From positions 1-64,000 of the forward strand of contig VZRZ01007761.1 of the NCBI GenBank assembly GCA_013398175.1: a stretch of 64,000 nt of DNA, written 5' to 3'. The position numbers and the translations under genes are program-made. The notes below the pieces were generated by a model, which saw nothing but the letters and a program-made list of their open reading frames with translations, was not told the origin of the DNA and made no database searches. The DNA comes from Climacteris rufus. Its lineage: Eukaryota > Chordata > Aves > Passeriformes > Climacteridae. Shown piece by piece: positions 1 to 13,000 of this stretch. Position 1 is the first letter of the stretch; the number at the start of each line of letters is the position of its first letter.

Positions 1-77
1 CGCGCGGGGCAGGGGCGGGGCCGTTCGGACCCGTCCCAGCCGGCGTTTAAATCCCGCTTCGAAACTTCCTCTGGGCG
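1..77 (+). promoter_or_regulatory. KANSL1L: CpG-rich promoter of KANSL1L
   Basis: The window opens inside a GC- and CpG-dense stretch that fades by about 150 and contrasts sharply with the AT-rich intron beyond it. A GC box of the Sp1 type (GGGGCGGGGC) lies at 12-21 and a TTTAAAT element at 46-52. If that element acts as a weak TATA box, transcription would start near 75-80. The upstream part of the island lies outside the window, so the full promoter and any divergent gene cannot be judged. Confidence 0.6.
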
Positions 78-208
78 CCGACCTGCACCGCGGATCCCTT
101 TGCTTCGGAGTGAGCCGGGCCCAGCCTTCTCGGAGCGCAAACCGCTTACAGAGCTGGGTACTTAAGATAAAGTAGTTAGCAAAGCTCTGGGGACCGACTC
201 AGATCCAG
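78..208 (+). other. KANSL1L: Probable non-coding exon 1 (5' UTR) of KANSL1L
   Basis: Both ends are estimated. The start assumes the TTTAAAT element at 46-52 sets initiation. The end uses the CAG/GTGTGT donor with GT at 209-210. A second candidate donor is GGA/GTGAGC with GT at 110-111, which would give a much shorter exon. No ATG occurs between 1 and 208 or between 5893 and 5922. With either donor the ATG at 5923 is therefore the first in the mRNA, provided no further 5' exon is spliced in. Confidence 0.4.
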
Positions 209-1136
209 GTGTGTCCCTCAGTCTGCCTTGAGGGTTCCTCTGTGGTCTTGAGCAACTCTTTCCATCCACTTTGTGCATTTCCATCCAAGCTTCCTGCTTG
301 GAAAATTCTGAAGCATCTCTCCCCACAAAAACGTAGCCGTGATTGAGGTATTCCAAACCTATCCCTCTCTAATGGGAAGCAAATTAAAAATGGGTTTTTT
401 TCCATTTCCAATTTGCAATCTGAGCCAATTAAAAAAATCCAAATTATTAAAGTATGCTTTTTGTCAAAGGGTTTTTTTTTTTTCTGCTTACTTTAATGGA
501 AAGGGCATACTAAAAATGAGCCTGGATAAAGCCTGATGGATGACTAGCTCGGAAGGCACTTTGTGTGCTTTAGGACTCTCCTGCCGTATTGGTCCATGGT
601 GTGAAATCCTGGGAAGTGTTCTGAGCAACTTAAATTCGCGTCATCTTAATTAGTGTCCGGGAGCTGAGTGGTTCTCATTGAAGACCAGGTTTTATGGCCC
701 TCTCTTCAAAGGCTGAAATTTGAAAGGATCACTGAAATGTTGACACAGACTTTATGATGGATCAGAAGGTATTGCAGATATTGATGTTAGAGACACATGT
801 ACGGCCTGCTTACAGAGGCACCTGCTGTACTTCAATAAGTGTTTAACAGATATTAAAAATTACTTTAGATGTTACTTTGCAAATATGCTGTTATAGGCTG
901 AACAGGAATTAGTTGATGGTGTGGTAGTAAGCTTGGAAATTATAATGGTTCTCTGTTCAGAAGCAGTTAAAAACAAGGAGAAAAACAACCCTCTTTAGAG
1001 ACTTTAATGATTTTATCATAAATTATTACTATTGAGTTCCACTTGAAGTGCCTCCTTTTGGATGTTACTTATGACTGAAAGTTTGGATGGTCTGTCTTAA
1101 ATGGAGTTGTGTTAGTGTTCAGAGAGAGATCCTTTT

Positions 1137-1209
1137 TGGAGGGGGTTGTGCTGGTTTTTTGTTTTGGTTTGGGGGTTTGGGGGTTTGTGGTTTTTTGTTT
1201 TTTTTTTCA
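1137..1209 (+). repeat. T/G-rich low-complexity tract
   Basis: This stretch alternates runs of G (GGGGG, GGGGG) with runs of T and contains almost no C or A. It has several G-runs of three or more close together on the + strand, so the nascent RNA could in principle fold as a quadruplex. Such T/G runs are common in avian introns. Confidence 0.6.
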
Positions 1210-3288
1210 AACAGGAGGAATTTGTGCTTATTACATTTGGGGTGTACACACACTGAATTTGCAGTTTTGTCTGGATAGCTGTGCCTGCACAGTGAGTGCT
1301 GCTGAAAGTTGAGACTCCCTACATAATCCTGTTTGGGTTTATGGTTTTTTTTCCAATCTATTAATAGAACAAAATACGAAAATGCTTAAATACACGTCAT
1401 GAGTAACGGGTCTGCTTTTGAAGTGGAAACTAAAGCTGCCTACTGAGATGATTTCCCCCCCTCTCTTAAAGGCTAGTCCCAGGTGTGTTAAATATGAACT
1501 TCTTTCCTTTTTCTTTCATGCTCCTAACCAGGACATGCCCAGGGGGACCAATATCTGTTCTGCGGTTGTTGCTTCAGACTGTTCTGTGAGAAAATGCAGA
1601 CTCTGCTGAGCTGTTCCTGCTATTCTTAGAAATCACTGTGATGCTGTAGGTTTTCTGAAAACTGGGAGCAGCAGTTAAAGGCTGAGGGCTGTGTCCCACT
1701 GGGCAAGGCTTGGGCAGGCTGGCCAGGGTCAGGTCCCGTGTGCTGCGCCCAGCTGAGGCAGTGCCACAGTCCTGCCTGTCTGCCAGAGCACTTTATTTTT
1801 GTCCAGTGATTATCAGGAAGGCTGTCCAAGAGGAGCTGGGGATTACAGGACAAACGGCACAGAGCTGAGGGAAACCAGGTTTTGTCAGTTGTGCAGTGAT
1901 TTGCTCGCATAGCTGCCCTCTCTTCTGCAGGTTGTCTCTAAGAGGCTGAAATACAGTATTTTTGAGCATTCTTGCTCAGATTAATTTGGGTGTTTCACCA
2001 GATGCTGTCTGCTGTCAGGGACTTTGCTTTACTTTTGAAATACCTTCTAGGCAAGGAATAGACAGTGGAAGTTGCCTTATCTGACATGTTGTTAACCTGA
2101 ATAAACTGGAAACAGCTATATTCATTTGAAATGTTGTTTGTAGGCTCCTGCGTTTCAAAGCAAAAAGAAATAATATGTGTAAAAATATGTGTAAAAAGTT
2201 TCAGGTGTTTGTGATGAGGAAAGATGACAATTTACAGGGAGAGAAGGCTGGTACAGAGAACCCTTAAAAAGCCTCATTCAAGTGGAGTTTTATTGTCATT
2301 GGAAACGAAAAGATCACAAACAAAAAAAATCCATTAAAAGACAAAGCAATCCTCCCCCCAAGCAAAAATCCCCCAGAACATTGTCTGCAGTGTTGTGTAA
2401 CCCAAAGGATAGTGTTATGCAAGGGGGAGAAGAGTCAAAAAGTGAAAGGACTATTAACAAAAGCTGAGAAGGGAGGGAATGCCACCCTCTGTGCTGGGCT
2501 GTGCCTGCGGTTTGTTGTTATTCACCAACATGAACGCACTAGTTTCGGGATTTTGGCAAATCCCGTGGAGGTAAGCCTGGAAGGGAAAGGGTATAACACG
2601 GAAGTGTCAAGGGAAGACTGAGAAATCAGCAGAGGGAGAGGAGAGGTGAAGGAGCAGGGGATTAGGGACCTGTGGCTGCAGCGATGGAGGGGAGCAGGGT
2701 GCGGGTTGGGCTGTGGTAAACTGCAATTCCCAGCTATATCCTCCTGGGTAATTAAGGCATTAGGGGAGGATAAGCATCAAGTCACTTTAAACATCAGCTG
2801 CTGTCTTGTGCATGTCTGGTACTTGTTTCTTCCCTTCCCCAGTACTTATTTAATGTCAGCTTTTCTTTTTACAGTACTTTCAGTCTTTCAAGTGGAGTGT
2901 TTATTCAGCAGATGAAAAGCAAACTCTCTGCCAGTTTAGTAGCATTTCAGCTGTTCTGGTTTTGAAACCTCTAAAAATACACAATGCAAAAAAATCCTTG
3001 AAATAGTTTACCTATGACAAAAAAGCCTTTCCCAGAATGAAAATACTCTTCCAGTGCTGTGTCTTCCCTCCCTCTTTGCCTTTATTTTTTTTCCCCTCTC
3101 AAACATAGTAAGTTTTGCTCTGGGAACTCACTCACTGGAGTGAAATTATTTTTGCAGCTTTCTGCCAAAATGAAAGAAAATGTGTCAAAATGTAAATTGT
3201 ACAATACTTGTCAAGCCAAGTACTGGTACTAAAACTTGTTTATAATTTTTTGCAGCTGATACTTTGTTTTGCTCCCATACCAATGATT

Positions 3289-3312
3289 TGTGTGTGTGTG
3301 TGTGTGTGTGTG
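3289..3312 (+). repeat. (TG)12 microsatellite in intron 1
   Basis: Twelve uninterrupted TG units are followed directly by TATATG. It is a likely length-polymorphic marker and has no coding role. Confidence 0.95.
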
Positions 3313-5922
3313 TATATGAACTTCTTGGAGAAATGCCAAGGTCTGGAGGCTGTGGCAGTACCAGCTTTTATACATTCTTTTTGATGTCACTGTAATGAGA
3401 TGAGCACACCTGAATGTCTCACACAACTGTCTTCAGGGCAGAAACATTGTGTGAAATTTTAAGTTGCTGGGTAAGGGGTTAATTGAGTGATTTTCCTCTT
3501 TAGAAGCATTTTACTTATTTTTTAGCTATATTGTAATGTAAGCATCCTCTGTCAGATGCTCCTTATTATTTAGTGATTTGTCAGTGCTCTTTAGTTCTAT
3601 GCTTGTGGTTCCATATGAGGGTACTTTTGATTTCTTCCTCTCTTTCCCCTAAAAGATTTGAAAATAAGTCCTCCAGACAAAAAAAAAAAAATTGCTAATG
3701 GTGTTCATTGCAATTTTGGAAATGTGAAGCTGAACCAGAAGGGTGTGTGGTATTTGAGGCAGTGTGGTGGAGTTAAAACACAGCACTATGTAAGTTTTGT
3801 GCTGCCAGTTCTTTGAATGACCTCCACCTTCATACAGGTTTGTGATCCACGTTTCCAAAGTTCTTTTTTCTTAAGCAGCAGCTCCACTGTGCGTGGATGT
3901 TTCCTGGCTTTCAGGAATAGCTCCATGTGCCTGTTAAGGCACTCGGACTAAGGGAGGTGCATGGGAAAGTTGGGACAGTTCCAAGCTCATTGCTTGGTGT
4001 GTGTAGATAGCAGGCTGATGGTGTTCTGGGAAAGCTTCTTGGAGTTTCCAGGGAGAGGTCAAACACAGGGACTCCTGACTTCCCGTTACTCCCACAGAGG
4101 AACTGTTCAGTTCTCTCACCGTTATGTTTTAGCCACACAAAGTTGCTCTGATTTGCTGTAGTTATTTGCCGTATGTTGAGGGCAGGGAGGCATTGGTGTT
4201 TGAGTCCACACTTCTTTGGATTAAAGAATTCTGAGGCCTGCTAGCTTTTACAGGAAGAAAGACAAAAGTAAGCCAGATGTAGACAGCATTGCCAAGTCAC
4301 CAGAGCCTTTAAGATCTGGGGCTGCAGTTCTCATCAGTGCATTTCCCTGTCTGATCCTACAGCGAGGCTCTTCCTGAACAGCTGTCCACTGGAAGGACTT
4401 TGTGCTGAGCTCCTCTGTAGGCTGAAGTTATTGGCTGATTTATAAAGGTTAAAATCCTGGGGATTTTAATGCTATCATTTAGGATTAGCAGTAGCACCAG
4501 CAAACCTCGTCCCAGTGACGCTAGGTAGGTGATGTACAAGAGATGAAAACCTCATGGTTGAAGTACACATGGAGCAATGGATAAAGCATACAAAGAGTGG
4601 TAAGGTAGTGCTGGAGCATGTGGCTCTCTCTGCTTTGCTTCGTGTGTTGAGGGCTAAGGAGCAACTATCCAGACTGCTATTTCTCAGCTCCTTAGGTTTC
4701 CACATCTCACTGTAATGTTTGCACCTTCAGTGTAAAGAACCTGTCATTATAAACAAGCTAAGGCTTCGGGCAGGTCTTTTCTTAAGATCCATATGTGGCA
4801 GTCTTGGAATCATTGACCCCTTATGGGATTTGTGCGTTGAAAATCGCTGAGCTACGCAGTTGCTGTGGAGATGGAGGAAACTGGAGACATTTAAAGGAGG
4901 GCAGTGGAAGTGCTGCTCAGCTAGCACACCGCTTAAACAGAATTTGCTGTGGCATTGCTGTGCTGCACTGCTTTTGCTACTGCTCTCTTTCTGTTTCTGG
5001 TTTTGTCTCTAGCTTCCTAATGGAGAACTGACAGTAACTCACCTTTCAGACTTCTGCAGGCCATGTTCAGTTAAATCATTCATTGGGTTTATTTAACCAT
5101 CTCCTAAACAAAGCTGTAAGTACTGTGCAAGTGATTCCTGCTATGTAGGCTTTGTATGACTTGGTAGTATAGCTTCTGACAAGGGGTGAAGGTTGACACT
5201 GCTCTTTGGATCCCAAAGTCTGGGAACCCTTTGTTAATTGGCAAGCCACCAACAAAAGGATTTGCCAAGGAGAACTGTCTTTTCTCAAATTGTTATGAAA
5301 ATTATTTTGTGTGTATTACACAGACAGTTCCTGATGAATAAGGAATGGGATACAAAGGCACAGGAAATAATTTTTTTGGGGTAGGAAAACTTTAGAACTT
5401 AGAGTTCTCTGTTTTGAAAGCATTAGCCTTGATGATTGATTTCTAATGTGTATTTATGAGAATATATAATAATTAAATTCTTGCTTTACATAGATTTACA
5501 GTAAATGTGTTTCTCCTAATAGTGCCAGTCATGTTGTTCATGGTCATGTTTTTCAGTTTGGGCAAGGTTAGATGACAGTCCTGAACTTTTTGAGTCCTAT
5601 TTCTCAGATTGATAGGATCAAAAATGAAATGAGGTATGAGCAGTTACTCCCCTGAGAGATAAAGGTTTTAATTGCACATGGGACAGCCACTGAATGGAAT
5701 AAAGAAAAAACAGAGAGTGTTTTTGTTTGACTTGGGAGGGAGCATAGTCTATCTGTGTTCTTTAGATAACGTCCTTTTTTATGGAGTCTTTGAATAATGT
5801 TGACGTTTTGAAAGAATGAAATGTCTGAAAGAGTTGTTGTATTTGTACTGTCATAAAAATGAGAAAATTTACACGGCCCATGTTATTTTCAGGTTTGCTG
5901 TAAACTACCTACCGTAGCTATA

Positions 5923-7010
5923 ATGACACCAGCCCTCAGAGAGGCAACAACAAAAGGTCATGGTATCCACTTGTCACCTTCTTTGTCCTCTAGAGCTATG
6001 GAGTCTGATACAGCTTTGTGCATGGAAAATTCCAGAGCAGTGGAAGAGAAGATAAAAGAGGACTCCATCGCACAGATTACTTGCTCAGTCCTGGGGTTCC
6101 CCACTGCTGAGCCCAGCCTCAGGAATGATATCTTCAGTGTACAGCATTTTGGTTCCCCACCATCCTCCAAGTGCTATCAGTCTGTCTTGCTAATGAGTAC
6201 AAATTCTGCGTTTAGCAGCAAGGCTGGTAAGCAAACGAAAGCGGGAGAGCCCGGCTGCTCCAAGATGAGAAAGTCGTTCCATAACGGTGCTGACCCATCT
6301 CTTGGTCAGACTGGTCACTCAGAAGCTGAGCAACAGGTCAGAGGGGCCACCTTTGCAGAGACTGCATCTCCGAGCTTGGCAGGAATGCAGAGACTTTCAG
6401 GTTCAAATGTTACTGAGTCCAGTACTGTTGAAGAAATGCAACTTTTAAATGGTAAATGGTACAGTAAGAATGGGTTTTTGGGTAGGGCTTTGGAAGTCTG
6501 CACTGAAACAATAAAAGGGGATTTATTACACCAAATTCTTCACGGGCCTTCAGAAGGGATTTTGAGCTGCACCCAGGAGGAGGTGTACGCTCGCTTACTC
6601 CAGTGTGTCACCAAGCAACAAATGGAAATCAGTCGCGCCAAAAGAACTCAGAAGCGTTTACAAATGCTCCTGGCAAAGCACGTTATCAAACACTGTGATC
6701 AGCAGCTGAAATGCTTTGTGAAACATCAGCTTCAGAGAATGAAGGTTTTCCGTGAGCCAGCCAAATTTTTGAGCACTAGCTCCCTCAGGTGCACTGAAGG
6801 TTGGGCAGAAAACAACACGACTGCTGCGGAGAGTAGTTCGAGTGTGGAGGTACGGAAGGGAGCGAGCGTGGCACCGGGCGAGATCCGTGGGTTTGCACTT
6901 TCTGCTGGAGGGCTGCTGTCCCGTGTGGAGAGGGACCTGGACTCTGATGCCACGTGTAGCAGCTCAGATGACGACGGGGAGGAACAGACTGTGAGAACAA
7001 CTGTGGAAGC
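5923..7010 (+). CDS. KANSL1L: KANSL1L coding exon 2 (residues 1-362 plus two bases)
   Basis: The exon begins at 5893 after a CAG acceptor, with the start codon at 5923. The context has A at -3 and no earlier ATG in the exon. It codes for more than a third of the protein. The first 200 residues are Ser-rich, low in order and the least conserved part. Residues about 218-276 form a basic, helix-prone stretch rich in Gln, Lys and His (LLQCVTKQQ, KRLQMLLAKHVIKH) that is strongly conserved in the ortholog. The end carries the conserved GLLSRVERDLDSDAT (330-344) and an acidic/Ser patch at 340-354 that resembles casein kinase 2 substrate sequence. The donor is GC/GTAAGT, a strong match. The exon ends two bases into a codon. 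Confidence 0.95.
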
Positions 7011-10000
7011 GTAAGTGTTAAATTCCTGCATAGACTTGTGTGCTTCTTACATAGAAATCAGGATGGAAAGGTCTAGACCTGCAGGTTGCCTCTTGTGTGA
7101 GTAACCTGCCTCACTAGATAGTCCTACTGAAATCAGCCAGACTGAAAGTGTGAGCTGGGTTTGGCAGGGGCAGGAAGTAAGAACTTCTAATTGGTGCATT
7201 TAAGAAGCAGTTGCTTTACTGGATTGTGGAGAACTAGATTTTCAGTTTGCATTATGTCAACACTGCTAATAATTCAATACTCAAATGGTATGGTAAATCA
7301 AATAGTCATGGCTGTAAATACTTTGGGAACGAATGAAAATAATTTTACTTTTAGTCCGGAGTTACTAAGAATTAGTCAATGTTAGGATCTTGAAATCCAC
7401 TATGATGTGATAAAGAGTAAAAGTGATCATCTGATGCAGGTGTCAAGCCATCCAGTATTTGATGGTGGGTATATTGAAAAAGTTTGGTTCTTTAAATTAT
7501 AATTTTTAAAATGTTAATTTACTTACTGAAGTAGCTCTGCAACTATGAGTGCAGCTAGCGGTGGTGTTTTTATTGTTGCTGCTACCTTTTTCAGGGAGAA
7601 CCAGGGGGAAACTCGTATCATTAACTAATAGTGTCTTGAGTTGGCAGGAGTCCTGCCAGTACAAATTATTGTAGCTCTGAAAATGAGTGGTGGGTACGAG
7701 AAGGTGATGGTAAAATTGTTCCCTGATGATGGTACAACCTTGCTACACTATTAATGCAATCTCTTCAGTCAAGAAATTTTAGAAAGTGAAAGGACAGCTG
7801 CTTCCTCTTCCCAAAGCTGGAGACACGGGCGTGTCTTAAGGTTTGTTGGGATGTCATAGTCAGGACTGTGGTACACGAAGTAGAGCTGCCCACAAACACA
7901 GCAGCTCAGTAGGAGCTTTGTGACACCCACATTTCTGATGGGCTCCTGTAGATAGTGAGGACTGGGATTGTGTTTACTGATCTTCATATACTCTCTGCAA
8001 TTAGAGTGTCTAGAAAAAATGAATGAAAAAAGTACTTCAAAACACTTCCTTCTTGTTCTGCTTCTTGAGAAGCATAATGTTCAGAAGAAATCAAGAGAGC
8101 TTCTGAAACTGGAAGAGAGCTGTGCCCTGTCATCTGTTTATAGCTTCAGTCTAGCAAGGCTGTATCAAGTCACTGCTGTGTTCTGTTAAGCTCTGTGGTC
8201 TGAAAAACAGAGGGGAAAAAGTTTTCATTTTCTTTTACATATTGTCAGAATGCTAAATACTGTGCTGAAGTCCAACCAAAGCATAATGACTTGCCAGCTA
8301 AGTTAGGATCACCTTAAGTATTTGAGTTTGCAAAATAATTATTTTTTTAAAATATTTTAATGAAAACCATAATTTGGGCTCTCCTCAGCATGGGAGAATC
8401 CGCATTCTTCTGCTAACTGATGAACTTCTGAGTAATAGCTCTGCCTCTAGGATTCTTATCTTGTGATTACATGAACTGAAAAACTCTTGATTCTCGAAGG
8501 GTAGTGGATAATGGAAAACTTGGACCAAAGTTTGGTGTGATGGTTTTCTTTTTTCTTCCTGCCAGGGACCTTTGGCTTTCTAACTCTGCCTGCCAGTCCT
8601 TTACCTTTATTCCTTCTTGTGGCTTTTGGGGTTCCTTAAGTTGTCTTTCCGTTTAAGGCTTACCCAGTTTGCTTTGTTGCACGGATGAAAAAATCCCCAG
8701 AGGATTATTAAGTGCAAAACCACCACCTTGGCTCAGGAAATCCCCAAGCTGTTGCTGCTGGCAGCTGAGTGTTCTGGAGGAGCTCTGCTCCCTCCGTGCC
8801 TGTGCTGTTGTAACACTGCTGTCTTGGCCACTGCTGTAAGGCAGGAGAACTGGGTAGATGATCTGTAGTCTGACTCAGTGCAGCCCTTTATTTGTGGGTT
8901 GTTTCTTTTTCTCCCTTTTTAATGTTCTTACTGATGAGCAGCACCAGCAGCAGTGGCCTTGATATATTGGCAGGGCAAGAATCCCTGGCATTTGAGGTGT
9001 GCTGCTGGGCCAGCAAGCTCAGAGTTAAAAGCACTGCCTGACTTAAGCAAAAGACTTGTCTGTGTGCCTAGGCTGAGGCAATGCTTGAATTAACATTGCA
9101 GTGAGGACAGGCTGTCTGTTATTGGAATTTATCCTTATCTTCAGCTTGGAATGTTTTTCGTCATTTCTCCAGCCTTCCTAAGATTTGTCTTTGTGGCTAA
9201 AATGCTGCCCTTTTTCTTCTAGGTAACCAAGGTAAGTCAGTTACTCACCAGAGCAGCTGGTGAGATTTGCTGTTTCCTGAGCCTTGCCACTTTAAGGCTG
9301 TTTGGATTGCCCTTCATCTGAACAAAAGGAACAAAGTTAATATCCATTTTTATTTCTGCTAAGTGGATTTACATGCTTCAGAATGCCTTTCTCTCCTCAG
9401 GAGTTGGCTCTAAGTGCTTTCCAGAAACAATGTGATTGTGTAGGTGAGAGAATACTCATTTTCTCACCTGTGATTTTCTCATAGTGAGGGCTTTTACTCT
9501 GAATTCCTCTGTGATATTCTTTTTCATACCTAACTGTAGATACTGTAAGGTTCCAGCAATGCAGTGATGAACAGAAAGAATGTTTTGGATTTGCCCAAAT
9601 CTCAGTGTACCGATTTCATTTAACTTCAGGGTGTAATCACACTGGTGAGTGGTTATTGTCATGACTGTGGCACTTTTCACCTTTCTCTTGTGGGGAGGAG
9701 GTGTCAATCCAATGTGCAAGGCAGGGAGGAACTTGCAATTACCGTGCCTACCTGAGAACAGTCTGCTTCCCATCAGGAGGGAGAAGTTGATTCCAGCTCC
9801 AATTCCTCACGCTAGGAAAAAACCTGGAGTTATTTTTAGCATTTTGAACCTGTTCATTCTCATTATCCTGAAAAGAGTTTTGCCCAATGAATGTTGACAT
9901 AAGCTCTTCTGAGCTGTATCTCAATGCTTTGTGGCTCAAGTAAGATTGTCTTTATCCGTCTATTTCAATACCTTTGTTGTTCAGTTGCAAATAGCTGCTG

Positions 10001-13000
10001 TACGATATTTAGACCATTGTTCCCCCCTTACATGGATTCTGTCCTTAAGACAAGAAAGATCCTTGGTCTGCTGCTGAAGGCATTTCAGAGTACTTACTGA
10101 ACTTGTGTAGCTCCTAGACAACTGGAAAGGCTCATCCCATTTCAGGAGCCTAATCAAAACACATTTTATTCTTGGCATATCTGCTAAAAAGAAATATGAA
10201 AAAACAGTTGGATATCTTCAGGACTTTTGTCATTTTGCTGCTGCTGTCAGCCCATGAATGTCTTTAACCTGTCAGTTTTCATAGCACCACATTTCCAGCA
10301 GTAATTTGGTGTATTTTAGTACCATTCCATCCTTTGGGCACAGGAAGTTCTCGCTACCCAGGGGATGTGGTGGTCCTTCTCTGTGGTTTCTCAAAGGCAG
10401 CTTGTTTGGTGCTGCTCGCTGTCTCCCTGTTAGGTGTTAGCAGCCAAAGCAGACTGAGGGCCCAGGGAAGGCAACACAAAGCTGACCAGCAGTAATTCCT
10501 TTAGGAAATCATAACTAACACTTGGAATGCAACATAGACAACATTTCACCAGCTGAGTTTACTTCAAACTTGTTGATCTTTGTGGTTCATGAAGATGAAA
10601 GATTATCTGTAGAAATGGTCGTAGATTTCAGTTGTGAATCAGAAAGTGATGCGAACTCAAAAGTTTTTCAGTAACACATCCCCACTCTGGGAGCAGTGTA
10701 TTGTGTCCTGCTAGGCCAACTCCACATCCTTATTGATGCATTTTGTGTGTATTGGTGATGTGGTAGGAAGCACAGTGTGCCACCTGATGCTCAGGTGTTC
10801 ATTTGGGAAACCTTTCAAGTTGTAGGTTGCAGGGTTTTTCTTCTATGTACACTACAGGTATAATCTTCCAGAATCAAAAGATACATCACTGGGTTTCTTT
10901 GAAGAAACAGCTGCTCACTCCATCAAACAGTAATACATGCATCCAACCCATTAGAAGGAAAACTTGCAACACATGTTTCTGCAAAATAAGCAGTTCTTTC
11001 TACTCACAAAAAGTTCTGTACCCTGTTTTCCCAGTTCTCCTTTCCCTAGCTGAATACAATCCTTTTACATAATTTGGTGGGGTTTTTTCCCTCTGAAATG
11101 TTTTCATGCTTTTCCTCTGATTTCTGAAAGACATGTTTTACTGATTATCCTCTAGCAACCTCAAGCCTGACCACGATGCACTGTTATATTTTTCCATGCC
11201 CACAGGGTTTATTGTGCCTGGAAACTTTTACAATGAATGTGAAGAGATAGTAAATCTTGCTTTTTTTTTTTTCTGATCATCTTAATTTTTTTCCCCTTAG
11301 ACTGCTAGTTAGAAAGAGAAGATGGGAAATCTGCTTTTAGTACAAACACGTGATGGGGAGAGGAGCATTAAGGCAGAGAGAATACAGGAAGGAAGAAAAT
11401 AGTATGCCTGGTATCTCCAGATCTAATCTGTTTATTCTAGACGATTTTCCACTTTTGCTAGCATTTTTTCTCGTGGCTGACTGGCACCATCAGTGCAGTT
11501 GTGCAGGTGGCACTGCTGAAGGGACAGGGTTTATTGCCTCTTGCAGCTGCCTGACAGTGGAGGCTGTTTGGGTTTGTGGTCGGGTCCTCATCGTCCACAC
11601 GGAGCTGCTTTTGCACTTCACACCTGATACGAGAACTGAATTATGGGTTTGGGAAGGGGAGGAAGAAAGGCTGCCAGGACTAAGTGCTTCTCTTAAGCAC
11701 AAACCCCCATTGGTTTTCAGGTTTTAAGACCTTTTTAGTTTATAAGTCCAGGAAATGTCTTATTTGCGTAGAAGATTAATGTGAGGGTTTTTTGAATAAG
11801 TATGAATTCATAGGTGGTAATAATACACTGATTTAAGAATGTTTTGTGTGTTTCTTTTTGAAGAATTCCATTCTCTCAATTCTTGGCTCCTATCACTAGG
11901 ATGCAGGAGGAGAATGAAAGAAAAGATGGCGTTCCATTACCTTCTGCTTTCACTCTAGAGATATGTGTATTATTTCAGAATATATTTAACCTCAGCTGGA
12001 TTTCAGTCAGATGGATTTATAACTTCTTCAGGGTCCCACATGTATTTACTGTTTTGCTTTAGAGATCTCATGTACAGCAATAAAAACTTGCTGTTGAGCA
12101 ATACTTTGTTCTCACAATACCAGAGTAATGTCCTTGTGAGTGGGGATCCTGATTTCTAACCTGTAATTACATTAATATTTTTGCAGCTGCTGAAGGCAAA
12201 CTGAAAGGTTTTAGTGAAAGGCAGAAGGTTTGACAGGTTTTAACCTGCAAGGGAATCTTGGAGCCAGGAATGTCAAAGCTTTTAAGTTAGATAGGTGTTG
12301 AATGCATATTAAATAAAACCTTGGCATTGCTCTTCTTAATAACTGTTTAATACACAGTTAACACACTATATAGAATAGCAGATCTACTAAGCAGGCACAT
12401 GTGTACACATATATAACCTTGCATGCTTAATTAAATTGGAGACAAGAAGAATTTGGTGCTTGATGTCAACTGCTGATTAATCAGTGCTTTATGGCTGGCT
12501 TTTTTCTATCACTAAGCCATGAAATGTGTTTGTTTTAATTAAAGGATTTGTTTACAAACAACAATGAATTGTCTTTATAACTTGTTGTAAAGCAAGGCCA
12601 ACATTATTTTGGTTTATAGCTAACATTGATTTAGTGAAAATCTACTTCAAAGGGATGCATCCAGTGCCTTTGAAAATCAGCATATGTGGGCCCCTGATAC
12701 AGGAAATCATTTAAATGCTTTCCTTTTCACATGAAGTAAAAAGTGTGCATAAAACTTCCCAAAATAGGAATGCTCTCCTGTAGCAGAGTTTCATTCATAC
12801 TGCTAAATATGGGTTAGGAATGCGATGTTAGATGTCGGATTTAAATATATTGACCTGTGCTCATTTTTACTGAAGCAGCTGTAAATTATTTTATTTCCAT
12901 TCACACACTCTGCCTAGCTGTTGTGAGTGAGAAGAAGTTTTCTGTTGGGGAATTTAAATCTATTCAATTTTCAATTAGCAAACTTATAATTTCTGATTCT

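Larger units (their letters stand above)
209..5892 (+). other. KANSL1L: Intron 1 of KANSL1L
   Basis: This 5.7 kb intron separates the promoter exon from the start-codon exon and ends in a pyrimidine-rich TTATTTTCAG acceptor at 5883-5892. It contains T/G-rich low-complexity DNA around 1140-1210, a (TG)12 microsatellite at 3289-3312 and short A or T runs. The open frames here are under 100 codons, overlap on both strands and resemble no family I know. Confidence 0.7.
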
